Source: a virus
Strand: one strand, 5' to 3'
Length of the DNA stretch: 45,577 bases
Virus record (IMG/VR): IMGVR_UViG_3300029309_000061
Span: 1-45,577 of that record
Part shown: one piece after another, positions 16,085-23,989 of the stretch
Position numbering within the stretch: the stretch's first letter is position 1
Layout: each line of letters opens with the position of its first letter
The notes under the pieces: model-generated
What the model was told of the DNA's origin: nothing
What the model saw: the letters and a program-made list of their open reading frames with translations, nothing else
Databases searched by the model: none
Position numbers and translations under genes: made by a program

Positions 16085-17935
16085 CTAATGTACATCGGCA
16101 TATGTTTTTCCATACTGAACGTCAATACCTAAGTCGACATTAAGTTTAAGTTGCTCGTTTAACTTATTGATTGCCCACGTTAAAACACTTGTGTGTTCAT
16201 TCTGTTCTCCCTCTTTTATTACGTTTATACTTTCATCATGGAACTGACCAACTATGTTTGGTCTTCTCATTCTATAGTATGCTACCCACTTATCAAAGCA
16301 GTATGAACCTGTACTCTGATTGATAGTGGAGAAGGCATCTTTCTCGTAGCGTAGTGAATGCCAGAACTTACTTACTGGATTCTGTATCCACATCTCTTCT
16401 CCTATCCTTCGTATCTTCTGTGCGTCTGAGAATGCTCTGACGGACCAGTTACGTTTCCAATAAGCATCAAGTAGAGCCTGTGCTTTCTTTACAGACATGC
16501 CTGTTTCTCGTGAAAGTTTAGCAGCACCCACTCCGTAAGTGGCTGAGTAGTTGACTACCTTAAAATCTTTTCTCAAAGCTTTCAAGTCTACCTCACCTCT
16601 CTGATGCTTATCTATGTCGGACTGTGTGATGACCTTTGCGTGTTTAGCTAAGTCGAGGTGAGGGTCAAAGCCTTTACGTGACATCTCCTCTACATACTTA
16701 GGGTCATACGGTTTCATATAGTGTCTCTTAGTCGTATCCTCTAGTGAGGTCATGTCTGCTCCACAGAGAAGAGAACCTTGAGGTGCTGTAAGACAACTGC
16801 GTATCTCTTTTCCCCAAGGCTTCTCTACTGATGGGAGATTGACAAGAGGTTTCTTATGCTTGAAACGTAGGGTATTTGTAAGTCCGTCTATCTCTGCTCG
16901 TAGGTATCCGTCACGTTCACACTCAACGAATCCGTTCAGTATGCCTAATCTGTGTTGTAAAACTGTTAGACCGTCTAAGACCTGCACAGAAGGATTGTCC
17001 TTTGCTAGTAGCTTGACAGACTCTGTTAGTTCACCGTTGAGTCTAACCTGCTCTACCTTCTTCTCTTCGCCTGTCTCCTTGTTCTTGTTGTACTTATATG
17101 TACAAGGTTGCCAACCCAAAGAATACAACCACTCTTTCACTTGGTCAGTGGAGTTTGGATTGGCTTCCTCTGCACCTTTAACAACCGTGACATCTTTGTC
17201 ATATGTATCTGGAAGACCATGTTCTTCTAACAAATCAAACCATCTTCTGCCATGAGAGGAGAGAGTACCATCTTTCTTGAAGCATACTTTTGGTTTACTC
17301 TGCACTCTGTATAACTTTCTCATTGGCATAACATCTATAAGTTCTGTGACTTTTTTATTCTGTAACTCTGTCAACTCGTCAACACACTTCTTGGCTAAGT
17401 CAACATTAACTCTCCAACCTGAACGCTCTGCCTGTCTAGCACAGTCCATTTTAAACTCTAAGTATTTAAAAAACTTATCTAGTTCTCTCTTATCTTTGTA
17501 CAGCACCATAAATCTTTTAAGGAGATTGTTCCAGAGTGCTTGTGTAATCTTAACATCTTCTTCACATCTATGTGAATAATCCTCTATGGACAAGTTGTTC
17601 CAATCATCTATCTTTGGTTTCTCTATGCCAAAGTCAGGAAAGAAACTGTCTAGTCCATGCTTGCTTCGTGTAGGGTTTACAACCCAAGACATAGGTAATG
17701 TATCGTATAGTCTTGCGTCTATCTTAATATCTAATATCTTCTCTAGTAATGGTATGTCATACCGTATAATGTTGTGACCAACAAAGTGTTTCTTTACAGA
17801 AAACAACAATCTCATATCGTCATAGTCGTACAGTGTAATAATATCTTTCTCTCTATCAGTATCAATATACGACAGACAGTGTATCTTTGTTGCATCATCA
17901 AGAAGTCCGTTTGATTCCACATCAAATATTATCAT
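16085..17935 (-). CDS. Family A DNA polymerase with 3'-5' exonuclease (T7-like)
   Basis: 616 aa, replicative polymerase. Exonuclease: D5/E7 (FDVESNG), N55-Y59-D60 (GHNIIRYD) and D127 (RCEEDVKI; the usual Tyr of ExoIII is Arg123). Polymerase: motif A D394 with E399 (GADMTSLE), motif B R455-K459-Y463-Y467-G (KVVNYSATYG), motif C H566-D567-E568 (QFHDES). Position 463 is equivalent to E. coli F762 and is Tyr, as in T7. At 616 residues it is shorter than T7 gp5 (704), probably lacking the thioredoxin-binding loop. Overlaps the helicase gene by 4 bases. Confidence 0.96.
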   Translation of the reverse strand: MIIFDVESNGLLDDATKIHCLSYIDTDREKDIITLYDYDDMRLLFSVKKHFVGHNIIRYDIPLLEKILDIKIDARLYDTLPMSWVVNPTRSKHGLDSFFPDFGIEKPKIDDWNNLSIEDYSHRCEEDVKITQALWNNLLKRFMVLYKDKRELDKFFKYLEFKMDCARQAERSGWRVNVDLAKKCVDELTELQNKKVTELIDVMPMRKLYRVQSKPKVCFKKDGTLSSHGRRWFDLLEEHGLPDTYDKDVTVVKGAEEANPNSTDQVKEWLYSLGWQPCTYKYNKNKETGEEKKVEQVRLNGELTESVKLLAKDNPSVQVLDGLTVLQHRLGILNGFVECERDGYLRAEIDGLTNTLRFKHKKPLVNLPSVEKPWGKEIRSCLTAPQGSLLCGADMTSLEDTTKRHYMKPYDPKYVEEMSRKGFDPHLDLAKHAKVITQSDIDKHQRGEVDLKALRKDFKVVNYSATYGVGAAKLSRETGMSVKKAQALLDAYWKRNWSVRAFSDAQKIRRIGEEMWIQNPVSKFWHSLRYEKDAFSTINQSTGSYCFDKWVAYYRMRRPNIVGQFHDESINVIKEGEQNEHTSVLTWAINKLNEQLKLNVDLGIDVQYGKTYADVH

Positions 17936-19530
17936 GCTGCGTTCCTATCCTTTTCCCTTGTATCCTCTGTGAGGAGTGTTGTCTCAGGGTCATAGTATAC
18001 ACTACCTGCTCTACCAAGTCTAGCAAAAGGTCTGTTCTTATCCACAATAAAATCTGTGGTGTTCTGAACTGTAGTGTCCTCGTTCTCTACGTCTCTCTCT
18101 ATCTTGATACAGATGATAGCTTCTTCTTCCAGAGAGGACGCATACTTAGTACGTCCATCATCATTGACCTGTGATATAAATACAACACCTATGTTTAACT
18201 CTTTAGAAAGCTGTGCCATTCTTGCACCAAGAGATGTAAGAACAGAGGTAGCACCGTCAACACCTGTCTGACTTAGGTAAGCAAGTCTCTGTACGTGGTC
18301 AACAAATATATACTCTGCACCGTAGACGGTGGACGCAAGCCGTGTATACTCCAGTAGTTTGAGAGGGTCATCATGTGAACGCATCTCAAATACTATGGTA
18401 CGTTCTCCCTGTGTCGCTTCAAGGGCAGCCTTAATCACATCATCTTCAGAGACACCGTTCTCTTGTGCATCGTCCTTTGTCCTGACGTTCACACCAAGAT
18501 GGTAGGTAGCCATAGCACGATACGTTGTACTTCGCATTTCTTCCATGTGCAGGAGAGCAATCCTAGTGTCTGGATTCTTCAGCAGTCCTGTCTCAAAGTA
18601 CCGTATCACCTCAGTCTTACCTGTACCTCTTGGTGCTTTTAGGAACGTCAAGCCACCCTTAACTATACCACGAATTTTGTCATCAAGACCTGTGTGTCCT
18701 GTCGGAGTATAGTCGTAGGGATTCTCTGTGCGTATCGCCTGTGCCACTTCTTCATCGGAACAGAAGAAGTTGTCAGGTGAATACCTCTGTGGTTTCAAAG
18801 CAGTCCACTTCAACTCTTCTCCGTCACCTGCCATGAGAAACTCATTAGCATCTTTGTACTTAGACATGGGTACATAGTAAAGCTTACTTGGGAAAGATTC
18901 GTACAATCTCTCTGCACTCCTGCGTCCTGCATCATCTAACTCACCTGCATAGATAATCTCCTTGAAGGAGTTGAGATAGTTGTAGTTCTGCTTGATGAAC
19001 TTCTCACCGATAGACGCAGAGGGGAGTGACTTAACAAAAAACTTCTGACCTAATATCTGGTAGAGACTTGCTGCATCAAACTCCCCTTCGGTCACGTAGA
19101 GTTTATTAGAGGAGTTAGAATTAAACTCAGGACCAAACAAGTGATTCATACCAACACCCTTGTCCTTTATCCAAGTCTTAGACTTATCATCAAAGGCTCT
19201 GTACTTGACCGTGTGTGGATACTTGTAAGCATATCGGACAGGCTTACCGTCTGCGTCTGTCTGTATCTGTATGCCATACAGCTTACAAACCTCAGGGTCT
19301 ATTCCCCTGATGTCATCGTAGGTGACACCCTTAACTTCTTTCATCATAACATTCTCTCTCCTCTTTAATGGATAACTTTGCTTTGCCCAATCAAACACAG
19401 GTAGTCTATGCTTGTTCGGATAGGACTCACCACAACTGTGACAGAAGCCGTAGCCATCGTCATTCCAGTTGAATGCGTCTGAAGAACCACAGTCCTCAAA
19501 GGGACAGGCTTGGTGTGGATTATCTGCCAT
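17932..19530 (-). CDS. Bifunctional primase-helicase (T7 gp4-like)
   Basis: 532 aa. N-terminal zinc-binding module with C9, C14, C30, C33. TOPRIM primase fold with E148 (VTEGEFDA) and D199-D200 (ELDDAG). C-terminal DnaB-like helicase with Walker A 299-306 (APRGTGKT), E330 (HMEE), Walker B D411 (YIFVDH), Q454 (FISQ) and an arginine region KNRPFARLG near 499-507. It unwinds DNA and lays primers for the adjacent polymerase. Full-length relative to the family. The Walker A form with PRG before TGKT is somewhat unusual. Confidence 0.95.
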   Translation of the reverse strand: MADNPHQACPFEDCGSSDAFNWNDDGYGFCHSCGESYPNKHRLPVFDWAKQSYPLKRRENVMMKEVKGVTYDDIRGIDPEVCKLYGIQIQTDADGKPVRYAYKYPHTVKYRAFDDKSKTWIKDKGVGMNHLFGPEFNSNSSNKLYVTEGEFDAASLYQILGQKFFVKSLPSASIGEKFIKQNYNYLNSFKEIIYAGELDDAGRRSAERLYESFPSKLYYVPMSKYKDANEFLMAGDGEELKWTALKPQRYSPDNFFCSDEEVAQAIRTENPYDYTPTGHTGLDDKIRGIVKGGLTFLKAPRGTGKTEVIRYFETGLLKNPDTRIALLHMEEMRSTTYRAMATYHLGVNVRTKDDAQENGVSEDDVIKAALEATQGERTIVFEMRSHDDPLKLLEYTRLASTVYGAEYIFVDHVQRLAYLSQTGVDGATSVLTSLGARMAQLSKELNIGVVFISQVNDDGRTKYASSLEEEAIICIKIERDVENEDTTVQNTTDFIVDKNRPFARLGRAGSVYYDPETTLLTEDTREKDRNAA

Positions 19531-19959
19531 CTACTTCTCCCATCTATAAAATATGTGTCTGTCTATTCGTGTGGTCTTAGTCTTCGTCTTCGCCCATGCA
19601 GGTCTTACATAAGTAGCATGGTAGTGTGTTGCTCCCTCTGTAAAATCTAAAGTTATTGTACCATACAACACCATTCTTGCATAGCGTTTTGCATTGTACC
19701 ACTCGTCACTTTTTAAATCAGGTGTGTCATTTTTACCATCGCAGTACCAAGAGAACTGGCATTTGTGTATAACTGGTTTGTCTGTACCTTTATATGTGAC
19801 AGCCTGTGTTACCACATCACATACATTGTTAGGAAACCTACTGTCTTCTACTCTGTTCATAACTACTTGACCCACAGCTAATTGTCCAAGCATAGATTGA
19901 AACTTTGATTCATGGTAGATGTTTGCTGCCATACACATTAATGCTGTTTCTAATATCAT
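19531..19959 (-). CDS. SleB-type cell wall hydrolase (Hydrolase_2 family)
   Basis: 142 aa. AANIYHESKFQSMLGQLAVG carries the catalytic Glu (E17) of the SleB/CwlJ family. It is followed by GQVVMNRV, the cysteine-bearing CQFSWYCDG segment, GATHYHATYVRPAW and IDRHIFYR, all typical of the family. Predicted to cut peptidoglycan glycan strands. No signal peptide, so it needs a holin or similar to pass the membrane; two tiny membrane proteins lie directly upstream. It sits in the minus-strand replication operon, apart from the late lysis genes. Confidence 0.88.
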   Translation of the reverse strand: MILETALMCMAANIYHESKFQSMLGQLAVGQVVMNRVEDSRFPNNVCDVVTQAVTYKGTDKPVIHKCQFSWYCDGKNDTPDLKSDEWYNAKRYARMVLYGTITLDFTEGATHYHATYVRPAWAKTKTKTTRIDRHIFYRWEK

Positions 19960-20048
19960 CCTATAAATCCTTGCACTACTACATTTAATGCTAGTGTCAT
20001 TACTACTGCTAACATCATTAACAAAAATAATACGTGTCCCTCATCCAT
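19956..20048 (-). CDS. 30-aa single-helix membrane peptide
   Basis: Starts MDEGHVLFLLMMLAVVMTLA and ends VVVQGFIG; almost wholly hydrophobic. ATG at 20048 overlaps the stop of the 77-aa gene, and its TGA overlaps the hydrolase ATG (ATGA). A longer frame back to 20180 runs through the 77-aa gene in a different frame and is less likely. Position suggests a pinholin-like or holin-accessory peptide. Confidence 0.55.
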   Translation of the reverse strand: MDEGHVLFLLMMLAVVMTLALNVVVQGFIG

Positions 20049-20274
20049 CACAAAAGTTCCTCCAAAATTTACAGTTGTTATCTCCGTTACATACACGTTC
20101 ATGCTTGGCATTTTCCCAACACTCTGATTGCCACGGTGAGAAATACTTTGTAGCAAATCTGTCTGCCCAGTCCTGTCCATCTACTATCCATAATGCAAAT
20201 ATAGGGAGTGGTACAAGCAGTAGGAACACATAGAAGAAGGCAGTTCCAAAGCCTTTGTTGTGGTATGGTTTCAT
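20041..20274 (-). CDS. 77-aa membrane protein, possible holin-type lysis protein
   Basis: One hydrophobic segment (FFYVFLLLVPLPIFALWIV, residues ~13-31) then a short, Trp/Cys-rich domain (CWENAKHERVCNGDNNCKFW) that would face the periplasm. ATGA overlap with the integrase stop. With the 30-aa peptide and SleB hydrolase it makes a compact three-gene cassette. A holin role is inferred from context. Confidence 0.6.
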   Translation of the reverse strand: MKPYHNKGFGTAFFYVFLLLVPLPIFALWIVDGQDWADRFATKYFSPWQSECWENAKHERVCNGDNNCKFWRNFCDG

Positions 20275-21356
20275 TTTCTCCTCATTTCTAGTGCAGACTT
20301 GGCTGTATTAAAGTTATGTTTGTTGTAAGGGTTAAGGCTCTGCACGTTCCTATGCCCTGTCACAGACATGATTGCCAGTTGGTCAACACCACTGTTGATT
20401 AACTCTGTTATTGCTGTCTTTCTGAGGTCTCCCATCTGTAACTCTCTAGGAAGGTCACAGAGAGCCTTTACTTCATTTGCAAGGGTTGACACCTGAGAAT
20501 GCTCGATGGGAGCATACGAACCATCTGAGGGTCTCTGGTGAGGTATTACATATTCTTGGAATCCCCAATCCTCTTTCTGCTGCAACAATAAATTCTCTAA
20601 CTTACTGTCAAGAGGTAGTTGTACAGTTGCACCACGCTTAGTCTGTACTATAGTCACCATTTTGTTATCAAAGTCTACAGATTCCCAGTTAAGTAGTCGG
20701 ATATCTATTGGTCTCTGTCCCCATTCGTAGCACATCAAGGCTAGTAGGCCTATGTTTCTGTACTTGAATTGAGAGAAGGCTGTCCCAATAAACAATTCAA
20801 CCTGCTCTCGTGTCCACACGACAGAACGTGGTTTGTGTGACCTCTTCTTTACAACAGACATTGGATTCCTATCTATTAAACCAAGAGATATACAAAAGTT
20901 TAACACAACAGAGAACATTCTAGAGAGTTGATTAGCATTATCAACACTAGCACTACGCACCCAAGTCTCATAGAGTTCAGTGCAGTGAGTGGGAGTGAGG
21001 TATTTAAGGGTAATGTCTCCCAACTCTCTGCCGAACATCTTTGTAGAACATATTTTATTAAGACCGTAGGTGTAAGTCTTCTGTGTTCTAAAAGATAATG
21101 AGTTAAACTGTCCTGTACTGTAGTAGTAGGCCAGTATCTGCCTTAGGTTACTGTTTATATCAACATTACCTGCCAGAATCTTACCTCTTCTGAAGTCCTC
21201 TACAATCTTAACAAGTTTAGGTATCTCATACCTAGCTGCACGTCCATCTTTGAATGTCATATTCTTAACAACACCAGATAGCCTAGCGTCCTTCGGTGGA
21301 ATAAAACGATAGACAGTAGAACCGTCTTTAAGTTTTGCTTTTGTTGTGTATTTCAT
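20271..21356 (-). CDS. int: Tyrosine-family integrase
   Basis: 361 aa. N-terminal arm and SAM-like core-binding region (residues ~75-165), then the catalytic domain: R215 (WGQRPIDI), K240 (QTKRGA), R312 (MGDLRKTA), H335 (VTGHRN) and Tyr344 (NPYNKHNF). The usual His of HxxR is Gly309. Predicted to integrate the phage at a host site, so the phage may be temperate. No attP or tRNA fragment was found beside it. Starts inside the DUF3310 gene; transcribed from the promoter at 21.75 kb with the replication genes. Confidence 0.93.
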   Translation of the reverse strand: MKYTTKAKLKDGSTVYRFIPPKDARLSGVVKNMTFKDGRAARYEIPKLVKIVEDFRRGKILAGNVDINSNLRQILAYYYSTGQFNSLSFRTQKTYTYGLNKICSTKMFGRELGDITLKYLTPTHCTELYETWVRSASVDNANQLSRMFSVVLNFCISLGLIDRNPMSVVKKRSHKPRSVVWTREQVELFIGTAFSQFKYRNIGLLALMCYEWGQRPIDIRLLNWESVDFDNKMVTIVQTKRGATVQLPLDSKLENLLLQQKEDWGFQEYVIPHQRPSDGSYAPIEHSQVSTLANEVKALCDLPRELQMGDLRKTAITELINSGVDQLAIMSVTGHRNVQSLNPYNKHNFNTAKSALEMRRK

Positions 21357-21669
21357 CTTCTTCTTTCAGTTTTTCAATCATCTTATTTATGTACCACCTA
21401 GCTTTCTCTAGGTCTTGAATAGGCTTGCCTTTGTAGTGCCATCTCCACAAGTATTTGAATGATGCAAGCCAACAATACGACACAAAGGCAGACACTACAG
21501 CACCATGCACCATAGACTTCATAGCATCTATACACTCTATACCACCCTTAGTGTAGTGGGAAGGGTGATTAACCATGTCTTCCATCTGCTCATTTTCCAT
21601 CTGACATTCGAAACAAACACCATTGTCATCTACTAAGTTACCACAATGTTTACAATAATCTTTATCCAT
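21328..21669 (-). CDS. DUF3310 protein with N-terminal zinc ribbon
   Basis: 113 aa from ATG 21669 (AAGAGGTG seven bases upstream; a GTG at 21675 is the alternative). Residues 1-25 have two CxxC pairs (CKHCG, CFECQ). Residues ~30-105 match DUF3310: VNHPSHYTKGGIECIDAM, FKYLWRWHYKGKPIQDLEKA and WYINKMIEKL. This domain is widespread in phage early regions, often labelled nucleotide kinase-like, with no proven role. First gene after the 21.75-kb promoter. Confidence 0.82.
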   Translation of the reverse strand: MDKDYCKHCGNLVDDNGVCFECQMENEQMEDMVNHPSHYTKGGIECIDAMKSMVHGAVVSAFVSYCWLASFKYLWRWHYKGKPIQDLEKARWYINKMIEKLKEEDEIHNKSKT

Positions 21670-21675
21670 CTTCAC

Positions 21676-21739
21676 CTCTTAAATAATTAACTTAAAGTAG
21701 AAGGAGTTAAGGTTAACTTTAAGTATTACATAAAGTAAT
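21676..21739 (-). promoter_or_regulatory. Leader with CTTTAAG-type dyads, copy 1
   Basis: Between the -10 and the DUF3310 start. On the minus strand CTTAAAGT and ACTTTAAG form an 8-bp perfect inverted repeat around 17 bases, and CTTAAAGTTAACCTTAA is shared base for base with the leader at 27.7 kb. Probably an operator or 5'-UTR control element. Confidence 0.6.
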
Positions 21740-21767
21740 ATTATACAGTAATAAAAAATGCTGTCAA
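21740..21767 (-). promoter_or_regulatory. Consensus sigma70 promoter for the integrase/replication operon
   Basis: Minus strand: TTGACA (21767-21762), 16-base spacer, TATAAT (21745-21740), both perfect matches. Drives DUF3310, integrase, lysis cassette, primase-helicase and polymerase. Its -35 lies over the end of the upstream gene. Confidence 0.82.
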
Positions 21768-22222
21768 TCCCCTTTCTCAAATTTATTTTCCTGTGACTCT
21801 TCTGCAACACCCTTGTATGCCTTGATAACATCACTGGAGAATAATTTCTTAATGTTTACAAGGTACATCTTGGATGCGTTATGGTCTCCACCACTCACCG
21901 TCTTGACGAAATCAAGAGAGTCAACTATTTTACGCAGTGTCTCTGTTTTAAATACAAGTGTGGCATATATGTCACCATTGATACACAGATTATGAAACCA
22001 GAAGTCGGACTCAGTAGCATTAATACCTGATGGTTTCCCCCATGACTCATACTCCACGGCTATATTTCCAGTACGCTGCCACATACCTTTCTCTGACTTC
22101 ACCTCTATCTTCTTGCCTTTAAACATGTCTATGACTTCATCTTCCATGCCTAGACCAAAGTTTAGGTCTCCTGCAAAGTCGATGTCATACTTCTTCCTGT
22201 CTGCTTTAGTGGGTCTTGTCAT
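21764..22222 (-). CDS. 152-aa putative PD-(D/E)XK nuclease-like protein
   Basis: ATG at 22222, with AGAGGAGA seven bases upstream, is preferred to longer forms. Core: FAGDLNFGLGMEDEVIDMF, KKIEVKSEKG and TGNIAVEYESWGKPSG. A Glu in the first helix, E-V-K and a following Glu fit a PD-(D/E)XK fold, seen in phage endonuclease-like proteins that also keep the WGKPSGI segment. Function is inferred from these motifs. Confidence 0.58.
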   Translation of the reverse strand: MTRPTKADRKKYDIDFAGDLNFGLGMEDEVIDMFKGKKIEVKSEKGMWQRTGNIAVEYESWGKPSGINATESDFWFHNLCINGDIYATLVFKTETLRKIVDSLDFVKTVSGGDHNASKMYLVNIKKLFSSDVIKAYKGVAEESQENKFEKGD

Positions 22223-22469
22223 TCGATTTCTCCTCTGGTAAATCTTCCTTGAGTTGATAGTCTGTGTACCAACCACCCTCTCTCCCCTTTGGTTGTTCAA
22301 AATCTAGTATGAATGATAGCTTGTGCATGAGAGACTCCAACTCACAAACATGTTCATAGTAGATAGGTATTTTTTCTGATGTATTACAGTTTAATTCTCT
22401 CAGCATGTTAACGTATCTGAGTAACTCTATTCTATCCTTAGGGTCTATACTAATTTGTTTCATATCCAT
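22206..22469 (-). CDS. 87-aa early hypothetical protein
   Basis: Starts MDMKQISIDPKDRIELLRYV; helical through residue ~60, then a polar tail (KEDLPEEKSNDKTH). Overlaps both neighbours by about 17-20 bases. No family recognised. Confidence 0.52.
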   Translation of the reverse strand: MDMKQISIDPKDRIELLRYVNMLRELNCNTSEKIPIYYEHVCELESLMHKLSFILDFEQPKGREGGWYTDYQLKEDLPEEKSNDKTH

Positions 22470-22647
22470 ACTCCACTACTATTCCTGTGTTCCACTTCTT
22501 CATCTCTACCTTTGCCTGTTCTTTGGTGTCAAAGGTTTTGATAGGACTTTTATCATCCCACATAGCACCGCAGCCCTCTTTGACGTACTCTAATCCTTCT
22601 GTCTCAAAGGGTTCAAACATTACTGCATACTTCTTTACCAATGCCAT
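22450..22647 (-). CDS. 65-aa early hypothetical protein
   Basis: Starts MALVKKYAVMFEPFETEGLE, with TFDTKEQAKVEMKKW in the second half: a strand plus helix pattern of a small alpha/beta protein. Overlaps both neighbours. Function unknown. Confidence 0.55.
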   Translation of the reverse strand: MALVKKYAVMFEPFETEGLEYVKEGCGAMWDDKSPIKTFDTKEQAKVEMKKWNTGIVVEYGYETN

Positions 22648-22961
22648 ACAACTCTCCTCTGTATATCTTTTAGTGATAGGTCAGGCTCTACACTGTCCCC
22701 AACAATATTCGTACCTAACACAAGTCCTTTATTGACGAGGTTAAACAGATGGTTCTTGTGAAGAATACCCTTGAAAGACCACAGATGTTTCTTCTCTGCG
22801 TACAATCCCTCGTCATCTATGTATATGCCATCACCCTCAGGAGTGATACCCACCACATCAAACGTAGAACATTCTATCAGTTTATATATGTCCTTGTAGT
22901 CACCAGAGTAGTCTACCTCTGTCACCTCTTTCCTATCAGGGTCTATTAGATATGCTTTCAT
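22635..22961 (-). CDS. DUF3846-like early protein
   Basis: 108 aa. MKAYLIDPDRKEVTEVDYSG, YKDIYKLIEC, GIYIDDEGLY and KGLVLGTN follow the layout of DUF3846 proteins common in phages and plasmids. Biochemical role unproven. Lies in the leftward early operon with overlaps on both sides. Confidence 0.68.
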   Translation of the reverse strand: MKAYLIDPDRKEVTEVDYSGDYKDIYKLIECSTFDVVGITPEGDGIYIDDEGLYAEKKHLWSFKGILHKNHLFNLVNKGLVLGTNIVGDSVEPDLSLKDIQRRVVWHW

Positions 22962-23335
22962 TTTTCCAATCCAAAATATTGTTGAGCTTGTGCCGTTGTA
23001 AATATATACTCCTTATTGTTGTGTAAGTTCTGCACTATGTAAGGTCTTGTCTTTGCTTTTACTCTATAACCAATCAGGGAATACTTCTCTCCTCTCATCT
23101 CTCCTATCTTGGCTGTGTCTATTTTGTCCATCTCTGCGTATGTTTTAAGGTCTCGCTGCTCCCTAGTCTCTGCACCCTTCACCCTAAGGTTTAACTTGAA
23201 CGTCACCTCTGAGTCATCAAAGGACGCATTGCCTACATTTATATCGAATCCATCTACTTCAATAGAGTCTTGTAAAGCCTGTCTTATCTGCTTTACCCAA
23301 TCTCTTGTCAGTTTACTTTCCCACTGTAGTGTCAT
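22958..23335 (-). CDS. 125-aa early hypothetical protein
   Basis: MTLQWESKLTRDWVKQIRQA, then beta-rich segments (EVTFKLNLRVKG) and a C-terminal NKEYIFTTAQAQQYFGLEK. Overlaps the DUF3846-like gene by 4 bases. No catalytic motif recognised; probably an early host-takeover or nucleic-acid-binding protein, but this is only position. Confidence 0.52.
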   Translation of the reverse strand: MTLQWESKLTRDWVKQIRQALQDSIEVDGFDINVGNASFDDSEVTFKLNLRVKGAETREQRDLKTYAEMDKIDTAKIGEMRGEKYSLIGYRVKAKTRPYIVQNLHNNKEYIFTTAQAQQYFGLEK

Positions 23336-23344
23336 ATCTTTCTC

Positions 23345-23722
23345 CTATTTATATGAAAATATTTGTGGTGGACTGTTATCACTCTTTGCAAGTAATGCCC
23401 ACTCACTTTTGTGTATAGGTTTCTCACTGTCCTTGTACACAAAACTCTTAAACTTATGTGGATTGTAAGTAACTCTGTCACCTACTATCGATAAGTTGTA
23501 TGTAATAAAGTCGTGATGCATGTTGTTATGGTCTAACATATCACCTCTAACAAAGGCATGCACATTTTTACGGCCTTCCTGCAGCACCCTCTGTCTACCA
23601 CTCTGGCGAACAACATACTCAGGATTTTCTATCGCCACAACATTTGTGTGTGCAATGACTCTGCCTTTATGTCTCACGGAGAAGACATGCTTGTGCAGAT
23701 TGTAGTATACTTCTACTCTCAT
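23345..23722 (-). CDS. 125-aa conserved phage protein of unknown function
   Basis: MRVEVYYNLHKHVFSVRHKG, then RVLQEGRKNVHAFVRGD: a pattern I recall from many marine and enteric phages without an assigned role. Rich in His, Arg and Tyr. Overlaps the next upstream small gene by 4 bases. Confidence 0.62.
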   Translation of the reverse strand: MRVEVYYNLHKHVFSVRHKGRVIAHTNVVAIENPEYVVRQSGRQRVLQEGRKNVHAFVRGDMLDHNNMHHDFITYNLSIVGDRVTYNPHKFKSFVYKDSEKPIHKSEWALLAKSDNSPPQIFSYK

Positions 23723-23892
23723 AGTCCTAACTCCCTTAGTTGTTCAGGTGTAATTATACTCTTATTGTTCAAATTGTCCACACATTCCTGTGCTTCTTCC
23801 CTTGAATAAAAATATGAATAGGATGTTTCACCATCAGTCACTTGATACTCTACTACATCCTCACTTATTCGTGCTTCTCTAACTGTGTACAT
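23719..23892 (-). CDS. 57-aa early hypothetical protein
   Basis: Starts MYTVREARISEDVVEYQVTD and ends ITPEQLRELGL. GAGGAGA lies seven bases before ATG 23892. Acidic, with a central SYSYFYSREEA segment. Overlaps the next gene by 4 bases. Confidence 0.6.
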   Translation of the reverse strand: MYTVREARISEDVVEYQVTDGETSYSYFYSREEAQECVDNLNNKSIITPEQLRELGL

Positions 23893-23904
23893 TAATTTAT
23901 CTCC

Positions 23905-23985
23905 TCAAAATAAATATTTAAAAGTTACGTCTAGTATATAGCAGAGTGTTACCAATGCAATAAATATTTTTAACTCTCTACTCAT
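23905..23985 (-). CDS. 26-aa membrane peptide with a strong ribosome site
   Basis: MSRELKIFIALVTLCYILDV then TFKYLF; one short hydrophobic helix. TAGGAGGG lies seven bases upstream of the ATG, the best Shine-Dalgarno in the early region, and the peptide fits exactly between two genes. Its size puts it below usual gene-calling limits. Confidence 0.5.
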   Translation of the reverse strand: MSRELKIFIALVTLCYILDVTFKYLF

Positions 23986-23989
23986 TTAA

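Noticed and set aside
19956-20180. 74-aa form of the small membrane protein
   Set aside because: Its first 44 codons overlap the 77-aa gene in another frame; ATG at 20048 with tight coupling on both sides is more economical.
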